Positions 49,111-58,299 of a stretch of 64,000 nt of DNA are shown piece after piece. The position numbers and the translations under genes are program-made. Source of the DNA: Mesorhizobium opportunistum WSM2075 (GTDB lineage: Bacteria; Pseudomonadota; Alphaproteobacteria; Rhizobiales; Rhizobiaceae); NCBI RefSeq assembly GCF_000176035.2, contig NC_015675.1, forward strand, positions 1-64,000, written 5' to 3'. The notes beneath the pieces were generated by a model. The model was not told the origin of the DNA, searched no databases, and saw nothing but the letters and a program-made list of their open reading frames with translations. The first letter of the stretch is position 1; every line of letters starts with the position of its first letter.

Positions 49111-52100
49111 TGAAGGGCTTCAATCTCTCCGACTGGGCGCTCAGCCACCGTTCCATGGTCTGGTATTTCATGCTGGTCTTCGTGGTGGCCGGCATCTTCT
49201 CCTACCTCCATCTCGGCCGCGAGGAAGACCCCAACTTTACCATCAAGACGATGATCATCCAGGCCAACTGGCCGGGCGCCTCGGTCAAGGAGACCGTGCA
49301 GCAGGTGACCGACCGTATCGAGAAGAAACTCGAGGAACTCGACAGCCTGGACTACACCAAGTCCGTCACCACCGCCGGCCAGACCGTCATCTTCGTCAAC
49401 CTGAAGGACACCACCAAGGCACGCGATGTCGTGCCGAACTGGATTCAGGTGCGCAACATGGTCAACGACATCGCGGCGCAGTTTCCGCAAGGCGTGCAGG
49501 GACCGTTCTTCAACGACCGCTTCGGCGATGTCTACGGCAACATCTACGCCTTCACGTCGGACGGACTGACGCCGCGCCAGCTGCGCGACTATGTCGAGGA
49601 CGCCCGCACCAAGATCCTCACCGTGCCCAATGCCGGCAAGGTCGATCTGGTCGGCGCGCAGGACGAGGCGATCTATCTCGAATTCTCGACCCGCCAGATC
49701 GCGGCACTCGGCCTCAACCAGCAGGCGATCGTTGCAAGCCTGCAGGCGCAGAACGCGATCACGCCGTCCGGCGTCATCCAGTCCGGACCAGAGCGCATCA
49801 GCGTGCGCGTCGGCGGCCAGTTCACCTCCGAGGACAGCCTTCGCGCCATCAATCTGCGTGTCAACGACCGCTTCTTCCGGCTGAGCGACGTGGCGACGAT
49901 CACGCGCGGCTATGCCGATCCACCAACAGCGCTGTTCCGCTTCAACGGCCAGGACGCCATCGGGCTCGCCATCGGCATGAAGCCAAACGCCAATCTGCTT
50001 GAATTCGGCGAGGCGCTGCACAAGGAGATGAACAAGGTGCTGGCCGACCTGCCGGTCGGCGTCGGCGTGCATCTGGTCGCCGACCAGCCGGTCATCGTCG
50101 AGGAGGCCGTCTCCGGCTTCACCCGCGCGCTGTTCGAGGCGGTGGCCATCGTGCTCGCGGTGTCGTTCATCAGCCTCGGCATGCGCGCCGGCTTCGTGGT
50201 GGCGCTGTCGATCCCGCTGGTGCTGGCCATCACCTTCACGGTCATGGCCTATCTCGGCATTTCGCTGCAGCGTATTTCATTGGGCGCGCTGATCATCGCG
50301 CTCGGGCTCCTGGTCGACGACGCGATGATCGCCGTCGAGATGATGGTGGCGCGGCTGGAGGTCGGCGACAATCTGCGCAAGGCGGCGACCTATGTCTACA
50401 CCTCGACCGCCTTCCCGATGCTGACCGGCACGCTGGTGACCGTCGCCGGCTTCATCCCGATCGGCCTCAACAACAGCGCCGCCGGCGAATACACCTTCAC
50501 GCTGTTCGTGGTGATCGCCGTGTCGCTTCTGGTGTCATGGATCGTGGCGGTGCTGTTTGCTCCACTACTTGGCGTCACCATCCTGCCGGCGACGATGAAG
50601 ACCAAGCATCACGACCAGCCGGGCCGCTTCACCTCGCTGTTCCGGCGGGTGCTTGTCGGCTCGGTGCGCCATCACTGGCTGACCATCATCGCCACCGTGC
50701 TGTTGTTTGCCGGCTCGATCGCCGGCTTCGGCCTGGTGCAGCAGCAGTTCTTTCCGCCGTCGGACCGACCAGAGCTGATCGTCGACTGGAACCTGCCGCA
50801 GAATTCGTCGATCGCGGATACACGCGACCAGATGGAGCGCTTCGAGCAGCGGGCGCTGGTCGGCAATCCCGACATCGATCATTTCTCGTCCTATATCGGC
50901 CAGGGCGCGGTGCGCTTCGTGCTGGCCTATGACGTGCAGCCGGCCAACCCCTATTTCGGCCAGACCGTGATCGTCACCAAGAGCATCGAGGCGCGCAACC
51001 GGGTGAAGCCGGCGCTGGAAAAGCTGCTGCGCGAGGAGTTCGTCGGCACCGACGCCTTCGTCAAGCTGCTCGAACTCGGCCCGCCGGTCGGCCGCCCGGT
51101 GCAATACCGCGTCGGCGGACCCGACATCCAGACGGTGCGCGAGCTGGCGCAGCAATTCGCCGGCGTCATCTCGGCCAATCCGAAGCTCGCCGCATCGACC
51201 TTCGACTGGAACGAGCCGCAACGCGTGCTGAGGGTCGACGTGCTGCAGGACAAGGCACGCCAGCTCGGCATCACCTCCTCAGACATCGCCAGCGCGCTGA
51301 ACAGCACGGTCGGCGGCGCCACCATCACGCAGGTGCGCGACGCCACCTATCTGATCAATGTCGTGGCGCGCTCACGCGATGCCGAGCGCGGCTCGATCGG
51401 GACGCTGCAGAACATGCAGCTGCCGACCAGCAGCGGCGAGGCCATCCCGCTCGCGGCTGTGGCCAATTTCCGCTACGACCTCGAACAGCCGACGGTGTGG
51501 CGACGCGACCGCATTCCGACGATCACCGTGCGGGCCGGCCTGGTCGGCGACGTGCTGCCGGCCACGGTGGTCAACGAACTCAAGCCATCGGTGGATGCCT
51601 TCATCGCCAAGCTGCCGCCAGGCTATTCGGTCGAAACCGCCGGTTCGGTCGAGGAGAGCGCCAAAAGCCAAGGTCCGATCGCCGCCGTGGTGCCGCTGAT
51701 GCTGTTCGTGATGGCGACCATCCTGATGGTGCAATTGCAAAGCTTCCAGCGCCTGTTCCTGGTGGTGGCGGTGGCGCCGCTCGGGCTGATCGGCGTGGTG
51801 GCGGCCCTGGTACCGAGCGGCGCCCCGCTCGGCTTCGTCGCCATCCTGGGCGTGCTGGCGCTGATCGGCATCCTGATCCGGAACTCGGTTATCCTGATCG
51901 TGCAGATCGAGGATCTCGTCCGGGAGGGCAAGGACCGTTGGGCGGCCGTCATCGAGGCGACCGAACACCGCATGCGGCCGATCGCGTTGACGGCGGCGGC
52001 AGCCAGCCTGGCGCTGATCCCGATCGCGCGCGAAGTGTTCTGGGGGCCGATGGCCTACGCAATGATGGGCGGCATCATCGCGGGTACGGCGATCACGCTG

Positions 52101-52208
52101 CTGTTCCTGCCAGCGCTCTACGTGACGTGGTTCCGGATCAAGGAGCCGAAAGCCCGGGATGAGCCACCCGTTCCGGATATCGGCGAACCAGTGCAAACTC
52201 CGGCCTAG
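49110..52208 (+). CDS. RND-family efflux permease (TriC-like)
   Basis: Proton-driven inner-membrane exporter of 1,032 residues with 12 membrane helices. TM4 carries the adjacent aspartates (LGLLVDDAMIAVEMM) of the proton relay. In TM10 the position of AcrB Lys940 reads Arg in GILIRNSVILI. Two large periplasmic loops fill about residues 35-330 and 560-850. It follows two adaptor genes; the outer-membrane channel is not in the window, so a TolC-type protein encoded elsewhere would be needed. Substrates are unknown; triclosan export is known only for Pseudomonas TriABC. Confidence 0.93.
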   Translation: MKGFNLSDWALSHRSMVWYFMLVFVVAGIFSYLHLGREEDPNFTIKTMIIQANWPGASVKETVQQVTDRIEKKLEELDSLDYTKSVTTAGQTVIFVNLKDTTKARDVVPNWIQVRNMVNDIAAQFPQGVQGPFFNDRFGDVYGNIYAFTSDGLTPRQLRDYVEDARTKILTVPNAGKVDLVGAQDEAIYLEFSTRQIAALGLNQQAIVASLQAQNAITPSGVIQSGPERISVRVGGQFTSEDSLRAINLRVNDRFFRLSDVATITRGYADPPTALFRFNGQDAIGLAIGMKPNANLLEFGEALHKEMNKVLADLPVGVGVHLVADQPVIVEEAVSGFTRALFEAVAIVLAVSFISLGMRAGFVVALSIPLVLAITFTVMAYLGISLQRISLGALIIALGLLVDDAMIAVEMMVARLEVGDNLRKAATYVYTSTAFPMLTGTLVTVAGFIPIGLNNSAAGEYTFTLFVVIAVSLLVSWIVAVLFAPLLGVTILPATMKTKHHDQPGRFTSLFRRVLVGSVRHHWLTIIATVLLFAGSIAGFGLVQQQFFPPSDRPELIVDWNLPQNSSIADTRDQMERFEQRALVGNPDIDHFSSYIGQGAVRFVLAYDVQPANPYFGQTVIVTKSIEARNRVKPALEKLLREEFVGTDAFVKLLELGPPVGRPVQYRVGGPDIQTVRELAQQFAGVISANPKLAASTFDWNEPQRVLRVDVLQDKARQLGITSSDIASALNSTVGGATITQVRDATYLINVVARSRDAERGSIGTLQNMQLPTSSGEAIPLAAVANFRYDLEQPTVWRRDRIPTITVRAGLVGDVLPATVVNELKPSVDAFIAKLPPGYSVETAGSVEESAKSQGPIAAVVPLMLFVMATILMVQLQSFQRLFLVVAVAPLGLIGVVAALVPSGAPLGFVAILGVLALIGILIRNSVILIVQIEDLVREGKDRWAAVIEATEHRMRPIALTAAAASLALIPIAREVFWGPMAYAMMGGIIAGTAITLLFLPALYVTWFRIKEPKARDEPPVPDIGEPVQTPA

Positions 52209-52220
52209 GACGTAACCGGA

Positions 52221-52541
52221 TCATTCATTGTCGTTGGAGGGTACAGGGAGTGATTTGGCGCGCTGCCACGGCGACGATTTGGAACTGCGCCAAGCATGCC
52301 AGCCCTTTGGCAAATCGGCCAATTCCAGGATGCTTTCATCCCTCCGCACGATCATAATGTCGCCTTCGTCAACAGGTCCAGTTTCGCTGTTGTGGAATTG
52401 CCAGCTGCCACCTTCATCGCTGTAGCTATCGTCGTCATCAGCTTCATGCACAACGTATGCGATCCAATCGCCACTTTTAAATATGCCTCGGTCCGATAGC
52501 ACCGCCACGTTGGGTGGGTCTTCAAATCTCCATTGCTCCAT
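52221..52541 (-). CDS. DUF2185/Imm33-like protein
   Basis: A 106-residue acidic protein. The pattern WIAYVVHEADDDD, GGSWQFHNSE and a C-terminal ELADLPKGWHAWR is that of DUF2185/Imm33 proteins, some of which are immunity proteins in polymorphic toxin loci. No toxin gene is adjacent, so it is an orphan. ATG at 52541 has GGGGGA upstream. It converges with the RND permease 12 bases away and follows the dpp genes by a short gap on the same strand. Confidence 0.65.
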   Translation of the reverse strand: MEQWRFEDPPNVAVLSDRGIFKSGDWIAYVVHEADDDDSYSDEGGSWQFHNSETGPVDEGDIMIVRRDESILELADLPKGWHAWRSSKSSPWQRAKSLPVPSNDNE

Positions 52542-52583
52542 GGAATCCCCCAAGACCGTCGATCTGTGCACAGAAGAACGAAT

Positions 52584-53333
52584 TCAAACGGTTCTCACGA
52601 ACCCCTCGCTCGCCCTCAGCAGATTGCGCGTATAATCCTTGGTCACATGGCGCTCGACAAGATCGCTTGCTGTCAGATTCTCCACCGCCTCACCGCTCTG
52701 CATCACCATCAGCCGCTCGCACATATGGGTGATGATGGCGAGGTCGTGGCTGACCATCAGGAAGGTCAGCTTGCGCCGCCGGCGGACCTCTTCCAGCAAG
52801 TTGAGCACTTCCGCCTGCACCGAGGCATCGAGCGCCGAGGTCGGCTCGTCCAAGAGCAGGATCGAGGGTTCGAGGATGAGAGCGCGCGCGATCGCCACGC
52901 GCTGGCGCTGGCCGCCGGACAATTGATGCGAATAGCGGAAGCGGAAACCGTTGCCGAGGCCGACCTCGTCGAGCGCCCGCTGGATCCGTTTTTCGCCGTC
53001 GGAAAAGCCATGGATCGCCAGCGGCTCCTGCAGCAGGCGGTCGACGGTCTGGCGCGGGTGCAGCGAGCCATATGGATCCTGGAAGACCATCTGCACCTCG
53101 CGGTAGAAGGCCTTGTCGCGGCGCGTGCCAAGCGTCTTGCCGTTGACGGCGATGCTGCCGGAAGCGACCGGCGCGAGGCCGGCGATCGCCCTGAGCAGCG
53201 TCGATTTGCCGGAGCCGGATTCGCCGACAAGGCCGAAGGATTCGCCCGGCTGCACGTCGAGGCTGACGCCCTTCAGCGCGCGAAAGCGATCGAAGATCAC
53301 TTCCAGTCCATCGACGGCGATCGCTGATGTCAT
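52584..53333 (-). CDS. dppF: Peptide ABC transporter ATPase, DppF type
   Basis: ATP-binding subunit of a peptide/opine/nickel-type importer, 249 residues. Walker A GESGSGKSTLL (about residues 38-48), signature LSGGQRQRVAIARAL, Walker B ILLLDEPTSALD. Compared with canonical DppF it lacks most of the C-terminal oligopeptide extension. ATG at 53333 overlaps the dppD stop by four bases. Symbols here follow the operon type; peptide specificity is not shown. Confidence 0.9.
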   Translation of the reverse strand: MTSAIAVDGLEVIFDRFRALKGVSLDVQPGESFGLVGESGSGKSTLLRAIAGLAPVASGSIAVNGKTLGTRRDKAFYREVQMVFQDPYGSLHPRQTVDRLLQEPLAIHGFSDGEKRIQRALDEVGLGNGFRFRYSHQLSGGQRQRVAIARALILEPSILLLDEPTSALDASVQAEVLNLLEEVRRRRKLTFLMVSHDLAIITHMCERLMVMQSGEAVENLTASDLVERHVTKDYTRNLLRASEGFVRTV

Positions 53334-54175
53334 GCCGCCCACTCCGGCTTGCGGTCGAGCACCGGCAGCGGGTGACGATCGGCGCCGATCTTGGGCATAC
53401 AGTTGAGCAGGCCGCGCGTATAGGGATGCTGGGCCCGGCCGAGTTCGGATGCCTTGAGCTGCTCGACCACCTTGCCGGCGTACATGACGATGACACGGTC
53501 GCAGAATGACGAGACCAAGCGCAGATCGTGCGAGATGAAGATCAGCCCCATGCCGCGCTCGCTGACCAGCCGGTCGAGAATGCCGAGCACGTCGAGCTGC
53601 ACCGTGACGTCGAGCGCCGAGGTCGGCTCGTCGGCGATCATCATCTCCGGCCCGGCGATCAGCATCATGGCGATCATGGCGCGCTGGCCCATGCCGCCGG
53701 AGACTTCGTGCGGATGCAGGTCGAACACCCGCTTGGGGTCGCGGATCTGCACCGCCTCCAGCATGGCCAGCGCGCGCTCGCGCGCCTCGGCCTTGGAGAC
53801 CTTCTCATGCGTGCGCAGCGTCTCGACGATCTGGCGGCCGATGCTCATCACCGGGTCGAGCGAATATTTCGGATCCTGCAGGATCATGGCGATGCGGTTG
53901 CCCCGCAGCGCGCGGCGTTGGCGCGGCGAGATGTCGAGCAGATCGATGCCGTCGAACGCCAGCTTGTTCGCCGATATCCTTGCCTGGGGCGGTGTCAGTC
54001 CCATGATGGCGCGGCCGGTCTGCGACTTGCCCGAGCCCGACTCGCCGACGATGCCGAGGCGCTCGCGGCCAAGCGAAAAGGAAACGCCGCGCACCGCCTC
54101 GATCAGGCCGGTGCGCGTCGGAAAGGTGACGCGCAGATCGTCGACCTCAAGCAGCGTCTTCGTCTCCCTGCTCAT
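53330..54175 (-). CDS. dppD: Peptide ABC transporter ATPase, DppD type
   Basis: Second ATP-binding subunit, 281 residues. Walker A GESGSGKSQTG, signature VSGGMGQRAMIAMML, Walker B MMIADEPTSALD. The signature has GMGQR rather than GQRQR, which is common in DppD. A short C-terminal region with HPYTRGLLNCMPKIG is the oligopeptide-transporter tail. It lies 24 bases after dppC and overlaps dppF by four bases. Confidence 0.92.
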   Translation of the reverse strand: MSRETKTLLEVDDLRVTFPTRTGLIEAVRGVSFSLGRERLGIVGESGSGKSQTGRAIMGLTPPQARISANKLAFDGIDLLDISPRQRRALRGNRIAMILQDPKYSLDPVMSIGRQIVETLRTHEKVSKAEARERALAMLEAVQIRDPKRVFDLHPHEVSGGMGQRAMIAMMLIAGPEMMIADEPTSALDVTVQLDVLGILDRLVSERGMGLIFISHDLRLVSSFCDRVIVMYAGKVVEQLKASELGRAQHPYTRGLLNCMPKIGADRHPLPVLDRKPEWAA

Positions 54176-54199
54176 TGATCACCACTCATTGGTCGCCAC

Positions 54200-55126
54200 T
54201 CATTGGTCACCGCTCCGGGGATCGAGCGCGTCGCGCAGGCCATCGCCGAGCAGGTTGAAGCCAAGGCTGACGATGAGGATGGCGAAGCCCGGCGCACCGG
54301 CCACCCACCATTGGTCAAGGATGAAGCGACGGCCAGACGCAATCATGGTGCCCCATTCGGGCAATGGCGGCTGCGCACCGAGGCCGAGGAAGCCGAGGCC
54401 GGCGGCGGTCAGGATGATGCCGGCCATGTCGAGCGTCACCCTGACGATCAGGGAGGAGATGCAGAGCGGCATGATGTGGCGCAGCACGATGCGGAAGGGC
54501 GAAGCCCCCATCAGCTGCACCGCCTTGATGTAGTCGGAATTGCGCACGGTGAGCGTTTCGGCGCGGGCGATGCGCGCGTAAGGCGGCCAGGAGGTGATGG
54601 CGATGGCAAGCACCGCGTTCTCGATGCCGGGGCCAAGCGCGGCGACGAAGGCAAGCGCCAGGACCAGCTTGGGAAAGGCGAGGAAGATGTCGGTGATGCG
54701 CATCAGGATGGCATCGGTCCAGCCGCCGGCATAGCCGGCGACGGTGCCGACCAGGAGACCGATGGGCGCCGCGATGATGGCAACCAGGATGACCACATAG
54801 AGTGTCCAGCGCGAGCCGTAGAGGATGCGCGAAAGAATATCGCGGCCGAGATCGTCGGTGCCGAACCAGTGCTCGGCGCTCGGCGCCAGCAGCCGCGCGT
54901 TCTTGAGATCGCCGAAGGTTGGCGAATAGGGAGCCAGCACGCCGGCAAGGGCGGCAATAACCAGCAAGGCGATGATGATGAGCAGGCCGACGAAGGCCAG
55001 CCGGTTGGCGGAAAACCGCCGCCAGGCGACATAGGCGCGGCCGAGCCTTGCCTGCATGCGCGATGCCGGCCGCTCGCTGAGCAGCCAGTCGCGCCGGGAG
55101 AGGGGGCGAACGTCGGAGGCGGTCAT
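54200..55126 (-). CDS. dppC: Peptide ABC transporter permease, DppC type
   Basis: Inner-membrane subunit of 308 residues with about six helices and the EAA-loop motif of binding-protein-dependent permeases (LTVRNSDYIKAVQLMGASPFR). The N-terminal cytosolic region and LAPYSPTFGDLKNARLLAPS loop are typical of DppC. ATG at 55126 is chosen; the frame continues upstream only because it runs into the repeat at 55151-55282. Confidence 0.93.
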   Translation of the reverse strand: MTASDVRPLSRRDWLLSERPASRMQARLGRAYVAWRRFSANRLAFVGLLIIIALLVIAALAGVLAPYSPTFGDLKNARLLAPSAEHWFGTDDLGRDILSRILYGSRWTLYVVILVAIIAAPIGLLVGTVAGYAGGWTDAILMRITDIFLAFPKLVLALAFVAALGPGIENAVLAIAITSWPPYARIARAETLTVRNSDYIKAVQLMGASPFRIVLRHIMPLCISSLIVRVTLDMAGIILTAAGLGFLGLGAQPPLPEWGTMIASGRRFILDQWWVAGAPGFAILIVSLGFNLLGDGLRDALDPRSGDQ

Positions 55127-55150
55127 GTCGATGCCTCTTGAAGGTGTCGA

Positions 55151-55282
55151 CCCCCACTCCGGTCTGCTTCGCAGACCACCTCTCCCCCGTTCGACGGGGG
55201 AGAGGAAATGCGCCAAGCGTACGTCCGGGTTTTCCTCTCCCCCGGGCAGGGGGAGAGGTGGCCCGAAGGGCCGGAGTGGGGG
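55151..55282. repeat. 132-base palindromic repeat inside the dpp operon
   Basis: Terminal inverted repeats CCCCCACTCCGG (55151-55162) and CCGGAGTGGGGG (55271-55282) bracket three internal hairpins: GGTCTGC/GCAGACC, CCTCTCCCCCGT/ACGGGGGAGAGG and CCTCTCCCCC/GGGGGAGAGG. It fills most of the gap between dppB and dppC. This is a mosaic repeat of a type common in rhizobial intergenic regions. It has no coding capacity of its own that I would trust. Confidence 0.85.
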
Positions 55283-55322
55283 TGGTTGGCCGCAACCGAG
55301 CCCGAAAGTGGGATACCTTTGC

Positions 55323-56384
55323 TCATTGAACCTTCGTCCTCGGATCGAGGACGCGGTAGAGCAGGTCGGACAGGAGGTTGATGGCTATGAACACCGAGCC
55401 GATGACGATGGTGCCGCCGAGCACGGCGTTCATATCGGCATTCTGGAGTGAATTGGTGATGTAGAGGCCGATGCCCGGCCAGGAGAAGACGGTCTCAGTC
55501 AGCACCGAGCCTTCGAGCAGTCCGGCATAGGAGAGCGCGATCACTGTCACCATCGGCACGGCGGCGTTGCGCAGCGCATGGCCCCAGATGATGCGCGTTT
55601 CCGACAGGCCCTTGGCACGCGCGGCGACGATGTATTCCTGGGCCAGTTCGTTGAGCATGAACGAGCGCGTCATGCGGCTGATATAGGCGAGCGAAAAGTA
55701 GCCGAGCAGCGAGGCCGGCAGGATGATGTGCCGGAAGGCGTCGTAAAAGACATCCCACTGCCCCTGCATCGCCGAATCGAGAAGATAGAAGCCGGTGATC
55801 GGCGTGAAGGTGTATTCGTAGACGACGTCGAGCCGGGCCGGAAAAGCCACCCATTGCAGCTTGGCGTAGAACAGGACGAGCCCGAGCAGGCCGAGCCAGA
55901 AGATAGGCACGGAGTAGCCGATCAGGCCGATGACGCGAACGATCTGGTCGATGAGGCTGCCGCGCCTGACCGCGGCCAGCACGCCGAGCGGTACGCCAAG
56001 CAGGGCGCCGATCAACGTTCCGAGCGTCGCCAGCTCGGTCGTTGCCGGAAGCGCACGACGGATGTCGGTCATGACCGGATTGGTGGTCAGCACCGAAGTG
56101 CCGAAATCGCCACTCAGCGCGTGTTTCACATAGATGTAGAACTGCTCGATCAATGGCAGGTCGAGACCCATCTCGCGGCGCGTGCGTTCGACGACATTGG
56201 CCGGCGCCCGGTCACCGAGCACCGCCAGCACCGGGTCGATCGGGATGACTCGGCCGATGAAGAAGGTCACCGCGAGAAGACCAAGATAGGTCGTCACCGC
56301 GATGACCAGGAAGCGGCCGAGCGACGACGCAAGTGCATAGGCGCGGGCGCCGCCGCGCCCGCCCTCGTTTTCAACTGCGCTCAT
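55323..56384 (-). CDS. dppB: Peptide ABC transporter permease, DppB type
   Basis: Inner-membrane subunit of 353 residues with six predicted helices. The DppB-type N-terminus (VTFFIGRVIPIDPVLAVLGD) and the EAA loop (EYIVAARAKGLSETRIIWGHALRN, quoted in part) are visible. A 20-residue Gly/Arg/Glu-rich N-terminal lead precedes the first helix. It lies 18 bases after the dppA stop on the same strand and 196 bases before dppC, the gap being filled by a repeat. Confidence 0.93.
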   Translation of the reverse strand: MSAVENEGGRGGARAYALASSLGRFLVIAVTTYLGLLAVTFFIGRVIPIDPVLAVLGDRAPANVVERTRREMGLDLPLIEQFYIYVKHALSGDFGTSVLTTNPVMTDIRRALPATTELATLGTLIGALLGVPLGVLAAVRRGSLIDQIVRVIGLIGYSVPIFWLGLLGLVLFYAKLQWVAFPARLDVVYEYTFTPITGFYLLDSAMQGQWDVFYDAFRHIILPASLLGYFSLAYISRMTRSFMLNELAQEYIVAARAKGLSETRIIWGHALRNAAVPMVTVIALSYAGLLEGSVLTETVFSWPGIGLYITNSLQNADMNAVLGGTIVIGSVFIAINLLSDLLYRVLDPRTKVQ

Positions 56385-56402
56385 GCTGCGCGTCCGCCGG
56401 CG

Positions 56403-58046
56403 TTATTCCTTGGAAACCGGCCCGACGAAGTTGGTGTCGAAGCTCGGGCCGAGCGCAAAGCCCTTGAGGTTCTTGCGCAGGCCAGCCACTTCCAGCTGCT
56501 GGTGGATGACGACGAAGGGGCTGGTGTCGAGGATCTTCTTCTCCAGATCCTTGTACATATCGGCGCGCTTGCCCGAATCCTTCTCCAGCAGGGCCGCTTC
56601 CGTCTGCTTGGTCAGATCCGGAATGTCCCAGGCGTTGCGCCAGGCCAATGTCTTGGACTTGCCTGCATCCGAATTGTCCGGGTTCGAGGCAAAGGTCTGG
56701 GCGTTGGAGTTCGGGTCGAAATAGTCCTGCCCCCACTGGCCGATATAGATGTCGTGGTTGCGGGCGCGGTACTTGGTCAGCGTCTGCTTGCCGTCGCCGG
56801 GGATGATCTCCAGCTTGATGCCGGCCTGGCCGAGCGTCTGCTGGATCGATTCCGCCATGCCGGTCGTCGGCTGGCCGGTGCGTACGTCCATGGTTACGCT
56901 GAAGCCGTCGGGCAGGCCTGCCTTGGCCAGCAACTCCTTGGCCTTGGCGACGTCGAGCTTGAACGGGTTCTCGTCCAGTTCACCGAGCACGCCCTTGGGC
57001 AGGAAGGTCTGATGGATTTCGCCGATGCCCTTGAGGATGGTCGAGCTCAGCGCATCGTAGTCGACGAGATATTTGAAGGCCTGGCGAACCTCTGGTTTGG
57101 CCAGATTCGGGTTCTTCTGGTTGAGGCTGATGTAGTAGACCGTGCCCTTCGGCGCGCTGGTTGTGGTGAGGTCGGCGTTCTTGGCGATCGCGTCGAGGTC
57201 GTTCGGCTCGAGATTGCGAGCGACGTCGATATCGCCGGCTTCGAGCGCCAGGCGCTGGGCCGAGCTTTCTTTCATGTTGCGGTAGATGACGCGGGCGAGC
57301 TTGGCCTTCTCGCCGTAATAATTGTCGTTGCGCTCCATGACGACGGCTTCGTTGGCGCGCCATTCACGCAGCTTGTAGGCGCCCGAACCGGCGTAGCCGG
57401 TCTTCAGCCAGGCATTGCCGAAGTCGTTGTCCCATTTGTAGTCGGCGCTCGGCGTGACCGCGGCGACATGTTCCTTGACCAGCTTGGCATCGACCACCGA
57501 AGCGACGGTTGCCGAGAGGCAGTTCAGCACGAAGCTCGGCGCATAAGCCTTGTCGACGGTGAACTGGAAGGTGGTGTCGTCGACCGCCTTGGCTTTTTCG
57601 GTGACGTTGTCGCCGCTGATGCCGAACTGGTCGATGATGAAGGCCGGGCTCTTGTCCAGCTTGACGGCGCGCTCGAACGAATAGGCGACATCGGCCGCGG
57701 TGATCGGGTTGCCGGAGGCGAACTTCAGGCCGGGCTTGAGCTTGAATGTGTAGGTGAGACCATCGTCCGAAACGGTCCAGCTCTCGGCGAGATCGGGCTT
57801 GACCTTGGAGGTGTCGCTGAGATCGAGACGGACCAGCAGATCGTAGGTGTTGCCGGTGACCTCGGCGGTCGACAGCTCGAACGCCTCGCCCGGATCCATG
57901 GAGATGATGTCGTCGATCGCGAAACCTTCGACCAGCGTATCTGCGGGCGTGACCGCACCTGCCGGCGCGCCGGCCAGAAGCAGCGCGGACATGGCGGCAC
58001 CAGCAAGCAAGATGCGGGAGCGTAGAGCAAACTTTTCCATCATCAT
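56403..58046 (-). CDS. dppA: Periplasmic substrate-binding protein, family 5 (DppA type)
   Basis: Solute-binding protein of 547 residues for the adjacent importer. A signal peptide (SRILLAGAAMSALLLAGAPAG, cleaved near residue 32) precedes the family 5 fold, recognised by ESWTVSDDGLTYTFKLKPGLKF and a downstream YYISLNQKNPNLAKPEVRQAF segment. The first of three consecutive Met codons at 58046 is chosen, nine bases from GGGAA. The ligand may be dipeptides, oligopeptides or another small solute. Confidence 0.92.
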   Translation of the reverse strand: MMMEKFALRSRILLAGAAMSALLLAGAPAGAVTPADTLVEGFAIDDIISMDPGEAFELSTAEVTGNTYDLLVRLDLSDTSKVKPDLAESWTVSDDGLTYTFKLKPGLKFASGNPITAADVAYSFERAVKLDKSPAFIIDQFGISGDNVTEKAKAVDDTTFQFTVDKAYAPSFVLNCLSATVASVVDAKLVKEHVAAVTPSADYKWDNDFGNAWLKTGYAGSGAYKLREWRANEAVVMERNDNYYGEKAKLARVIYRNMKESSAQRLALEAGDIDVARNLEPNDLDAIAKNADLTTTSAPKGTVYYISLNQKNPNLAKPEVRQAFKYLVDYDALSSTILKGIGEIHQTFLPKGVLGELDENPFKLDVAKAKELLAKAGLPDGFSVTMDVRTGQPTTGMAESIQQTLGQAGIKLEIIPGDGKQTLTKYRARNHDIYIGQWGQDYFDPNSNAQTFASNPDNSDAGKSKTLAWRNAWDIPDLTKQTEAALLEKDSGKRADMYKDLEKKILDTSPFVVIHQQLEVAGLRKNLKGFALGPSFDTNFVGPVSKE

Positions 58047-58299
58047 GGTGATTGTTCCCTGTTTTGTTGACCTGAGTTCCCGGCTCAGGGTTGCAGTATT
58101 CTTTTCGGGGCCGGCCATGGCCCTCTGCCCACTTACCGTCGTGGTTTTTGTCCAGTTGGTCAACACCATATTCGGCGACCTCGTGGCGAGCAACGCGCAT
58201 TAATGCGACGGTTCATTGGACCAGAATGGCAGGCGGCAAGTCGACGCATATTCAGTCCAATCGGGCCCGCGTATCGAGAAAAATCTGCCAATTTCGGCG
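58047..58299. promoter_or_regulatory. dppA upstream region
   Basis: 253 bases between dppA and the lytic transglycosylase stop. It contains the perfect 12-base palindrome CGCATTAATGCG at 58196-58207, about 150 bases before dppA, which may be an operator. The promoter itself is not recognisable. Confidence 0.35.

Noticed and set aside
52130..52600. Imm33-like gene plus neighbours as a toxin-immunity locus
   Set aside because: The flanking genes are an RND permease and an ABC ATPase; no toxin, secretion tag or second immunity gene is present.
55578..58025. 815-codon open frame opposite dppB and dppA
   Set aside because: Antisense shadow; no family signature and no start region.
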